Shown here: piece by piece, positions 57,816 to 64,000 of the stretch
Position numbering within the stretch: position 1 is the stretch's first letter
Layout: each line of letters begins with the position of its first letter
NCBI RefSeq assembly: GCF_947654275.1
Contig: NZ_CANTJS010000001.1
Location: forward strand, 1 to 64,000
Direction: 5' to 3'
DNA from: an uncultured Oscillibacter sp.
GTDB taxonomy: Bacteria > Bacillota > Clostridia > Oscillospirales > Oscillospiraceae
DNA length: 64,000 bases
Program-made: the position numbers and the translations under genes
Notes under the pieces: model-generated
Databases searched by the model: none
Told to the model about the DNA's origin: nothing
Seen by the model: only the letters and a program-made list of their open reading frames with translations

Positions 57816-58865
57816 TTATGCCGCCTCCTTTTTTGAGAACATCCGGGCCACCGCCGCCTTGAACTGGGGCAGTTTCACCATAGCCAGACCCGCCACGGTG
57901 AACACGATTACCAGGGCCTGAATGATATCGGACACGCTGGTGGGCACGCCGGTGGCCGCCTGCATGGTGGTGGAGCCCACCCGCAGCACCGCGAAGAAAA
58001 CAGCCACCAGAATCGTCGCCAGGGGATGGAGCTGGCCGATGAGGGCCATGGCCACGCCGTCGAAGCCGTAGCCCGCGGCAAAGCCGTTGATGAGCCGGTA
58101 CTGAGTGCCCATCAGCTCCGCGCTGCCGCCCAGACCGGCGATGGCCCCGGAGACGATGAAGCTCATAAGGATGTATTTTTTCACGGCGAAGCCGTTGAAC
58201 CGGGCCGCCGTCATGTTCAGGCCCACCGCCCGGAGCTGGAAGCCCCTGGAGGTGTGGAACAGGAAGTAATAAATCAGGAATCCCGCGGCCAGGGCGATGA
58301 CAAAGGCCGTGGTCACCCGCAGGCCGAAGAGGCGGCTGAGCTTGGTGGCGTCGGGCACCGAGGCCGTCTGGGGCACGGTGCCGTCCCGGAGCCAGTTGGT
58401 GTATACCACGCCCATCAGAAGCGTCGCCACATAGTTGAGCATGATGGAGATAATCATTTCGTTCTGGCCCCGGTAAATTTTCAGGAGACCGGGAATGGCC
58501 GCCCACAGTCCTCCGGCCAGAGCGCCCAGCACCAGGCAGAGGAGAATGGCGGGCAGGCCCTCCACGCCGCTCTGGGTGGCGACAAAGCAGCAGACGATGG
58601 AACCGATGATGAACTGCCCTTCGCCGCCCAGGTTGAACACGCCGCAGCGGTAGGCGAAGCAGGCGCACAGGCCCGTAAAAATCAGGGGCGTGGACCGGGC
58701 CAGGGTGGTGCCGATGTTCCGGGCGCTGCCGAAGGCGCCGGCGAACAGGGACTGAAGGGCCACAAAGGGGTTGGCTCCCAGGGCCGCCATAATCACGCAG
58801 CCAATGACAAAGGCCAGCAGAATGGAGACCAGGGGCACCAGGATATTGACCAGCTTGTTTTTCAT
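57816..58865 (-). CDS. ABC transporter permease (nucleoside, NupP-like)
   Basis: This 349-residue membrane protein has the same family layout: FNLGGEGQFIIGS, IMLNYVATLLMG, FQLRAVGLNMTAARFNGFAVKKYILMSF. ATG 58865 follows AAGGAGGG. It starts 14 bp after the ATPase stop and ends one base before the second permease, so the three form one transcript. Confidence 0.9.
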   Translation of the reverse strand: MKNKLVNILVPLVSILLAFVIGCVIMAALGANPFVALQSLFAGAFGSARNIGTTLARSTPLIFTGLCACFAYRCGVFNLGGEGQFIIGSIVCCFVATQSGVEGLPAILLCLVLGALAGGLWAAIPGLLKIYRGQNEMIISIMLNYVATLLMGVVYTNWLRDGTVPQTASVPDATKLSRLFGLRVTTAFVIALAAGFLIYYFLFHTSRGFQLRAVGLNMTAARFNGFAVKKYILMSFIVSGAIAGLGGSAELMGTQYRLINGFAAGYGFDGVAMALIGQLHPLATILVAVFFAVLRVGSTTMQAATGVPTSVSDIIQALVIVFTVAGLAMVKLPQFKAAVARMFSKKEAA

Positions 58866-58878
58866 GCGTCTGCCCTCC

Positions 58879-60387
58879 TTACTTCCCGGCCATAGCCAGG
58901 CTGATTTCCTCGATGGGAGGATTTTTCCCGGGATAGACGCCCATAACCTGCCCCTCGAACATGACAATGATGCGGTCGGAAACCTCCAGAATCTCGTCGA
59001 AGTCCGCGGACACCAGCAGCACGCCGCAGCCCCGGTCCCGGGCCTCAATCATGGTATCGTGGATGAAGCGGGTGGCGCCGATGTCCAGACCCCGGGTGGG
59101 ATGGACCGCCACCAGCAGGTCCGGATTGTTCTCCAGCTCCCGGGCCAGAATCACCTTCTGCTGATTGCCGCCGGAGAGGTTCCGGGCCTCCTGCTCAATG
59201 GAGGCGCAGCGGATATCATATTTTTCCTGCATCTTCAGCGCATAGTCCCGGATAGCCTTTTTCTTCAGGACAAAGCCTTTGCCGCTGGAGAACTCCGGGG
59301 CATCGGTGCTCTTGAGGACGATGTTGTCCTTCACCGTCATCTCCCCGATGAGGCCCATTTTGTTCCGGTCCTCCGGGATATGGGAGACATTTTCCAAAAT
59401 AAAGCCGTTGGGTGTGAACTGGGCCACCCGGGACCCCTTCATGTCCACGGAACCGGCGTCGGGGGTCAGCACGCCGGTAACCACCTGGGCCAGCTGGCTC
59501 TGTCCGTTGCCGTCCACACCGGCGATGCCCACAATCTCCCCCCGGCCCACGGTGAGGGAAACGCCGTTGAGGCCGTTGTGCTTGGAGGTTTTCTGGAAGT
59601 CCACCCCCCTGAGCTCAATGACTGGGTCCCCGGCCCGCTCCACCTTCTCATACTGAGAGGGGGTCAGCTCCCGGCCGATCATCAGGTTGGCCAGAGCCTG
59701 GCCGTCGGTCTCCTCCCGCTTCAGGGTGGTAACCACCTCGCCGGCCCGGAGGATGGTGATGCGGTCGGAGATGTGCAGGACCTCCCGCATTTTATGGCTG
59801 ATGAAGATGACGCTTTTGCCCTCCTCCGTCAGCTTGCGCATAATCTTGAACAGCCCTTCCACCTCGATATCCGTCAGGGCGGCAGAGGGCTCGTCCAGAA
59901 TCAGGAGCTCCGCTCCCCGGTACAGCGCTTTCAGAATCTCCACCCGCTGCTGCGCGCCCACGGCGATCTCCGTAATGGGCTTGTCCAGCTCCACGTCCAG
60001 TCCGTACCGGGCGGAGAGCTCCAGAATCTCCTTTTTCCGGGCCTCCCGGTCAATGAAGACGCCCCTGGCGTTCCGGTCCCCCAGGATGATGTTCTCGAAG
60101 ACCGTCATGGCCTCCACCAGCATAAAGTGCTGGTGCACCATGCCGATGCCCAGCTTCACCGCCTGGGCGGGGGAGTCGATGCGGACCTTCTGCCCGTTCA
60201 GGTAAATGCTGCCCTCCGTGGGCTGGTAGAGGCCGATCAAGACGTTCATCAGGGTGGATTTGCCCGCGCCGTTCTCCCCCAGCAGGGTGAGAACCTCGCC
60301 CTTTTTGACGGTGAGATTGATGTCTTTGTTGGCGTAGAAGTCTCCGAAGCGTTTGCTGACATGCTCCATTCTCAGGAATTCTTCCAA
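58879..60387 (-). CDS. ABC transporter ATP-binding protein with two nucleotide-binding domains (nucleoside uptake)
   Basis: The protein has 502 residues. The first ATPase domain (residues about 1-245) has intact Walker A GENGAGKST, an AVGAQQRVEI signature variant and Walker B LLILDEPSAAL. The second (about 255-500) has a degenerate Walker A GVDGNGQSQL but a normal LSGGNQQKV, as in RbsA-type proteins. Start is TTG 60387 with AAAGGAGGGG at 8 nt; ATG 60369 is a shorter alternative. It heads the operon with permeases and BMP lipoprotein, driven from 60536-60564. Confidence 0.93.
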   Translation of the reverse strand: MEEFLRMEHVSKRFGDFYANKDINLTVKKGEVLTLLGENGAGKSTLMNVLIGLYQPTEGSIYLNGQKVRIDSPAQAVKLGIGMVHQHFMLVEAMTVFENIILGDRNARGVFIDREARKKEILELSARYGLDVELDKPITEIAVGAQQRVEILKALYRGAELLILDEPSAALTDIEVEGLFKIMRKLTEEGKSVIFISHKMREVLHISDRITILRAGEVVTTLKREETDGQALANLMIGRELTPSQYEKVERAGDPVIELRGVDFQKTSKHNGLNGVSLTVGRGEIVGIAGVDGNGQSQLAQVVTGVLTPDAGSVDMKGSRVAQFTPNGFILENVSHIPEDRNKMGLIGEMTVKDNIVLKSTDAPEFSSGKGFVLKKKAIRDYALKMQEKYDIRCASIEQEARNLSGGNQQKVILARELENNPDLLVAVHPTRGLDIGATRFIHDTMIEARDRGCGVLLVSADFDEILEVSDRIIVMFEGQVMGVYPGKNPPIEEISLAMAGK

Positions 60388-60535
60388 GATTCCGTCCCCT
60401 CCTTTGTTGGTTCGTCCCCGCCCCCCCGGAAGGGAGGAACTCCGCTCCGGCGGGCCCGCGGCCAGCGGCGCCGTTTCAGGCCGCCGCACCGAAACAGGCG
60501 GCTGTATTCTGTTCAGCCATGCCGGCTATAGCTAT

Positions 60536-60564
60536 AGCATACGATATTTTCAGGCGTTTGTCCA
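60536..60564 (-). promoter_or_regulatory. Promoter for the nucleoside ABC operon
   Basis: On the minus strand, -35 TGGACA (60564-60559), 17-bp spacer, -10 TATGCT (60541-60536), leader about 145 nt. I see no purine-riboswitch core in that leader. Confidence 0.55.
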
Positions 60565-60715
60565 GAAAATTGTCAGAACAGGAGGGGTCCATTCACGCTT
60601 TTTTCAGAAGGAGGGGGCAGGCTCCGTCCCGCCCTGTCTCCGGGAGCCGCCGCGCTCACGGGAGATGGGCCGGGACAGAGCCCGGCCCTTCTCCGTAAAA
60701 TCTCTGAGGGGAACC

Positions 60716-60770
60716 CTCCCGCCGGAAAATCCCGCTCCTCCCGCCGGAAAATTCCGCCCCTCCCGCCGGG
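60716..60770. repeat. Short tandem repeat, 2.5 copies of 22 bp
   Basis: CTCCCGCCGGAAAAT-type units start at 60716, 60738 and 60760 (last partial). The region 60565-60871 is GC-rich, has no gene that I can support and contains the inverted repeat GGGCCGGGACAGAGCCCGGCCC near 60666. Confidence 0.7.
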
Positions 60771-60871
60771 CCTGTTCCCCCGGCCCGAAAACCCGCTTCG
60801 TCAAGCCCCGCGCCAAAAAATCCAAAGCGGGCGGCCGCCTGCTGACGGACGGCTGCCCGATAAACTGAAAT

Positions 60872-61042
60872 TTATTCGTCCACTTCTCTTATAAAAATCA
60901 TAACACCGTTTCCCCAGGTGCAAAACTTCCAGCCCTCCATCCCCAATTCGTTCCATTGCTTTTCCGCATCAGATACTTTTTTTGAAAAATTCAGTCCGAT
61001 TTTCTCTTTTACTTCAACCATCTTATATTCGTACTTTTTCAA
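60872..61042 (-). CDS. Small DUF4177-like protein (56 residues)
   Basis: TTG start 61042 with AGAGGT about 8 nt upstream, stop TAA 60872-60874. The protein KKYEYKMVEVKEK, then DAEKQWNELGMEGWKFCTWG and MIFIREVDE, fits the DUF4177 pattern of short beta-rich proteins (aromatic start, NELG-EGW motif). It is much richer in A+T than the surroundings, suggesting different origin. It stands alone between the ABC operon and the membrane protein at 61373. Function unknown. Confidence 0.75.
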   Translation of the reverse strand: MKKYEYKMVEVKEKIGLNFSKKVSDAEKQWNELGMEGWKFCTWGNGVMIFIREVDE

Positions 61043-61306
61043 TGCTCACAACCTCTTTTCCTGTTTCAAATTCCGAATTTATCGCTTGGCCATAGCTAAA
61101 AGCATACCACTGGTTCAGATGACATTCAACCCTGATTCAACGGTTATCACAGATGGAAAAAAGCCTATCCAAGGTGGGCCGTGAAATTCCTGTTTATCGA
61201 ATGGGTAACAGCGCATCGTTTCTGTCATATCAATACGCTTTTGCAGGAACCGCCGAAGCGATATCCCGGCAGCGCATTCCTTAAAAGGAACATGCGGCGG
61301 TTTGGC
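61043..61306. other. Non-coding gap upstream of the membrane protein gene
   Basis: AT-richer than the chromosome average. I see no convincing gene in it; an open frame on the minus strand (61115-61357) lacks a ribosome site. The only clear signal is the promoter at 61307-61335. Confidence 0.4.
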
Positions 61307-61335
61307 TTGCACAGGCGCGGCAAAAGCGGTATAAT
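61307..61335 (+). promoter_or_regulatory. Sigma-A promoter for the membrane protein at 61373
   Basis: -35 TTGCAC (61307-61312), 17-bp spacer, perfect -10 TATAAT (61330-61335); leader about 30 nt. Confidence 0.75.
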
Positions 61336-61372
61336 GAAAAAAGTGTCGAATGCTCACATCGGGGGAGATGAG

Positions 61373-62770
61373 ATGATGAAAAAAAGCGTATCCGTTGACA
61401 GGAAGAATTTGGGTGAATACGCGCGGAGAATCAGCCGGATGGAGCTCCGGCGGAAAAAGCTGCTGTCCATGCGGACCTGCGCCGGGCTTACCAGCGGAGC
61501 CGCGTTCTTCGCCGCCGCCCTGTCCGCCGCCTACGGCATCGCCGGCTCAATTGAAATGCCTGTTTTCTCCCGGCTCCGCTTTCTGGGCGACGCCTGGAAA
61601 ACCCTGTGCGCCGCCTTCCTGCCGGAGGGGTATTCTCCGCAAGAGGCCATCCTGTTCTCCATACTGGCCGCCGTCCTGATTGCCGCAGCGGTCCATCTCC
61701 TCACCGCGCTGGCCGTGGGACTGGCCTGCTCCGAAACATCCCCCGTCCCCATGGAGGGCAGCGAATCCCAGCAGGCCGCCGCGCTTTGCAAGCGCTGCGC
61801 CGCAGCAGGGACCAGGCTTCCGGACCGGAAAAGCTCCGTCTGCATCCTCATATCCCTCTTTTATGCCCTGATCCTTCTGCTGCCAACCCTGCTGGACCGG
61901 AACGAGATGGCGGGCGCTCTGGCGGAAAAGGGTCTTGTGGCGCTGATTGCTTCGGTGTCCTTCATGATCGCCTTGCTGGCGCTGATCTACGGCGTCCCCT
62001 ATGCGGTCTTTTTGTGGGTAAGCGGTCTTTTTTACCGGGTCCGCCGGAAGATTGAGTGGGAAGACGCTCTTGACGCATATGCCAAGCAGTGCAAAACCCA
62101 GGAGGAGGAGCAGGCGCGCGCCGAGGCGGAGCGGAAGAGCAGGGAAGAGGCGGAGCAGAACCGCCGGGAAGGCGACGCGCTTTACCGCCGGGCCATCGCG
62201 AACCAGACGGTGGACGAGGAATTGATGTGGCAGGCCGCGGAGCTGGGAAGCCGCCCCGCCTGCCTGTACCTGGGCAGACAGATGATGGAGGCCTGGTCCA
62301 CCGGCTCCTTTACCAAGGAGGAGAAGGCGGACATCGCGGAGGTTGCCAAAAACTATTTTCATACGGCCTCCCTGGAGGAGGATTTCAAGGAGTCCAGAGT
62401 CGAAGCACAGTTCGGCTATCTGATGTTTCAGGTTCTCACCGAGAGCGGCAGCGCCGCCAAGTGGCAGGGCGTGCTTTCCCAGCTGAGGGAGGTGCGGGAC
62501 TCCGGCCTGCTTCCGGAGCGGTTTCACGAGACCTGCACCATGCTGGTTCGCACGGTGGTGGACATGATCGACGCCTCAGCCGCCCAGGCGCCGGCCCCCC
62601 GCCGGTCCGCGGAGCCCGTCGTGAAGCGCTGCTACTGCAAATTTTTCAACGCAGGGGCCTGCGGCTGGCGCTCCACCGACGGCTATACCTCCCACTGCAG
62701 CTACGTGACAAACCCGGGACAATGCTCCACCGCGCTGATGAACCACGGTCTGGGCTTTGAATTCGAATGA
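61373..62770 (+). CDS. Membrane protein with coiled coil, helical repeats and Cys-rich C-terminus; unknown function
   Basis: The protein has 465 residues. Four predicted helices occur: about 33-60 (AGLTSGAAFFAAALSAAYGIAG), 90-117 (AILFSILAAVLIAAAVHLLTALAV), about 160-178 and 195-225. A Glu/Arg-rich coiled coil (about 240-275) then leads to a Sel1/TPR-like helical segment (YRRAIANQTVDEELMWQAAELGSRPACLYLG). The last 50 residues have five Cys (CYCKFFNAGACGWRSTDGYTSHCSYVTNPGQC), a possible metal site. ATG 61373 is chosen because GGGGGAG is 5 nt upstream, and a perfect -10 promoter precedes it. No family recognised. Confidence 0.75.
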   Translation: MMKKSVSVDRKNLGEYARRISRMELRRKKLLSMRTCAGLTSGAAFFAAALSAAYGIAGSIEMPVFSRLRFLGDAWKTLCAAFLPEGYSPQEAILFSILAAVLIAAAVHLLTALAVGLACSETSPVPMEGSESQQAAALCKRCAAAGTRLPDRKSSVCILISLFYALILLLPTLLDRNEMAGALAEKGLVALIASVSFMIALLALIYGVPYAVFLWVSGLFYRVRRKIEWEDALDAYAKQCKTQEEEQARAEAERKSREEAEQNRREGDALYRRAIANQTVDEELMWQAAELGSRPACLYLGRQMMEAWSTGSFTKEEKADIAEVAKNYFHTASLEEDFKESRVEAQFGYLMFQVLTESGSAAKWQGVLSQLREVRDSGLLPERFHETCTMLVRTVVDMIDASAAQAPAPRRSAEPVVKRCYCKFFNAGACGWRSTDGYTSHCSYVTNPGQCSTALMNHGLGFEFE

Positions 62771-62814
62771 CAGGCCCCCGGGGTTCGAAAAGCCGCGGTC
62801 CCCGCCGTTTGCCC

Positions 62815-62852
62815 ATCCTCACCGGACCCGCGGGTCTCCGGTGAGGATTTTT
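62815..62852 (+). terminator. Terminator of the Cys-rich membrane protein gene
   Basis: Perfect 12-bp arms (62815-62826, 62837-62848) with a GC-rich loop, followed by a T-run. The remaining gap to mogA (62990) shows no gene. Confidence 0.85.
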
Positions 62853-62990
62853 CAATGTCTGCACCTGCCGCCCCGTCCCCCCTCCGGCGGGCAGGCGGAA
62901 AACTCCAGCAGAAACCCGCCCCACGGCAGACGGCAGATGCTCCGGGAAAGGCGCAGCTCTATGCGTACAGCCCTCCTCCCCCGCCGGTTC

Positions 62991-63485
62991 TCAGCCCGTC
63001 CCGGCGCAGTCGGCCCGGCCCCCCAGAAGCATGTCCAGACCGTGGAACAGCCCGGGCAGCACCGCTTCCAGGTTCTCCCGGGCGGCTTTGGGGCTCCCCG
63101 GCAGGTTGACAATCAGGGTCCGTCCCCGGATGCCCGCCGCCCCCCGGGACAGCATGGCCCTGGGCGTCACCGCCAGGGACGCCGCCCGCATGGCCTCCGG
63201 AATGCCGGGGGCCAGCCGCTCACAGACGGCCACGGTGGCCTCCGGCGTCACGTCTCTGGGGGAAAAGCCGGTGCCGCCGGCAGTGACCACCAGGGCTGCG
63301 CCGGTGACATCCGCCAGCTCTGTCAAGGCGGCCTGAATCGCCGCCTGCTCATCGGGTACCACCGCCGTCTCCACCACCCGGCACCCCGCCGCCTCCAGCA
63401 GCGCGGCCACCACGGGCCCCGTTCCGTCGGGACGCTCTCCCCGGGCGCTCCGGTCGCTGACCGTCAGCACCGCCGCCGTATACAT
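62991..63485 (-). CDS. mogA: Molybdopterin adenylyltransferase (MogA/MoaB family)
   Basis: This 164-residue MoCF-domain protein activates molybdopterin by adenylylation before metal insertion. VLTVSDRSARGERPDGTGP is the conserved start, VVTAGGTGFSPRDVTPEA the nucleotide-binding motif, and LIVNLPGSPKAARENLEAVLPGL the C-terminal signature. ATG 63485 follows AAAGGAGG. It begins 22 nt after the stop of the modC-like gene, so molybdate uptake and cofactor assembly are linked. Confidence 0.93.
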   Translation of the reverse strand: MYTAAVLTVSDRSARGERPDGTGPVVAALLEAAGCRVVETAVVPDEQAAIQAALTELADVTGAALVVTAGGTGFSPRDVTPEATVAVCERLAPGIPEAMRAASLAVTPRAMLSRGAAGIRGRTLIVNLPGSPKAARENLEAVLPGLFHGLDMLLGGRADCAGTG

Positions 63486-63507
63486 ACGCAGTTCCTCCTT
63501 TTTGTTC

Positions 63508-64000
63508 TCATTCCAGCAACAGCAAATCCGCCGGCGAAACCCGCACCCGGAGCAGTCCGGCAGGCGGCGGCGTCCCCTTGGGCAGCTCCATCCACAGCGG
63601 CGGACTGCCGGGGGCCGCCCCCTGGGGCCGCAGAGCCGCCTGGAGGGAATCCAGGTCCTCCGTCACCCGAAGCACCTGACAGAGGAAGACGTTGTCTATC
63701 TCCCCCTCCTCCGCCGGACGGACCCCCCGGAGACCCAGCGACGCCGCTTCCGCCCGCCAGGGGGCGGCGCAGCGGAGGGTCAGCCCCCAGTCCGGGACCT
63801 CCACCGTTCCCGGCATGCCGCCGGGACAGACCGGAACCAGGTTCTTGCAGCCGGAGAGCCGGGCGGCGGCAGCGGTGCCGGGGTTCCTCATCAGGATCTC
63901 CAGGTCCGTCACCGGGGCGGACCGCCCTCCGTCCAGCACGCAGACCTGCCGGCAGTTCCGGCGGGCCTCCCCCAGGTCATGGGTCACCCACACCACCGGG
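63508..64000 (-). CDS. modC: Molybdate-type ABC transporter ATP-binding protein, C-terminal part
   Basis: Open to the window edge, 163 codons seen. The fragment starts at the H-loop (VVWVTHDLGEARRNC), so the Walker motifs lie outside. After it come a tail of the ATPase and a TOBE-like region (NLVPVCPGG to the end, with RVSPADLLLLE), consistent with the ModC regulatory domain. The mogA gene 22 nt downstream supports molybdate rather than sulfate or other substrates. A related tungstate-type ATPase is an alternative. Confidence 0.75.
   Translation of the reverse strand, partial: PVVWVTHDLGEARRNCRQVCVLDGGRSAPVTDLEILMRNPGTAAAARLSGCKNLVPVCPGGMPGTVEVPDWGLTLRCAAPWRAEAASLGLRGVRPAEEGEIDNVFLCQVLRVTEDLDSLQAALRPQGAAPGSPPLWMELPKGTPPPAGLLRVRVSPADLLLLE

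Noticed and set aside
58879-60387. Inactive ATPase due to the second Walker A (GVDGNGQSQL)
   Set aside because: This degeneracy is standard for the second half of RbsA-type two-domain ATPases, and the first domain is intact.
60388-60535. Purine riboswitch in the nucleoside transporter leader
   Set aside because: The conserved core and P1 closing sequence are not visible; the leader only has GC-rich hairpins.
61115-61357. 80-codon open frame on the minus strand
   Set aside because: No ribosome site, no recognised motif, and it overlaps the promoter of the plus-strand gene at 61373.

Overview
The window is a GC-rich bacterial chromosome segment, well above 55 % G+C by eye, with strong GAGG-type ribosome binding sites and sigma-A promoters with 17-bp spacers. 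It encodes S-layer homology (SLH) surface proteins, HPr and Enzyme I, pyruvate phosphate dikinase, BMP-type nucleoside uptake and YqhQ-like DUF1385. This points to an anaerobic member of the Clostridia (Bacillota), most plausibly Oscillospiraceae or a relative. That placement is inference from gene content; there is no rRNA in the window. I see no tRNA, rRNA, CRISPR array, prophage or transposase gene.

Layout. 1-5.8 kb: zinc-ribbon fragment, MATE exporter, WYL regulator fused in frame to a zinc ribbon, nitrilase-family hydrolase, sigma factor with a membrane partner, then a palindrome cluster. 5.8-14.2 kb: PEP and sugar metabolism (rhodanese, ppdK with a cre-like site, flavin reductase, PfkB kinase, ptsH-ptsI); the HPr has Lys where regulatory Ser46 is expected. 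14.2-20.9 kb: a foreign-looking SMI1/KNR4 gene, a TauE/SafE transporter with a tandem A-tract repeat against its promoter, a large SLH protein, and structured intergenic repeats. 20.9-33.7 kb: solute-binding lipoprotein plus giant hybrid kinase, CPA2 antiporter, NfeD/SPFH pair, Bce-like two-component system, AEC transporter, RluA-type synthase. 33.8-45 kb: mostly minus-strand housekeeping genes (pgsA, rimO, recX, recA, prmC, DUF1385) and a two-component system with a DGD-repeat lipoprotein. 45-52 kb: phage-tail-like protein, the probable main S-layer protein, a catalytically degenerate double tyrosine recombinase fused to winged helices, and a divergent XRE regulator. 52-64 kb: thiI, HD-domain protein, cinA, a four-gene nucleoside ABC operon, DUF4177, an unknown membrane protein, mogA and the end of a modC-like gene.

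Most notable. (1) A roughly 190-bp interspersed element occurs in three full copies (14838, 20406, 32602) plus a 19-bp relic (29812). It folds on paper into two adjacent multi-hairpin domains, has one compensatory change between copies, supplies the stop codon of one gene, and its relic supplies the -10 box of another promoter. (2) The 50227-51501 protein looks like a recombinase that has become a DNA-binding regulator; it faces an XRE gene across a palindrome cluster and lies upstream of the S-layer gene.
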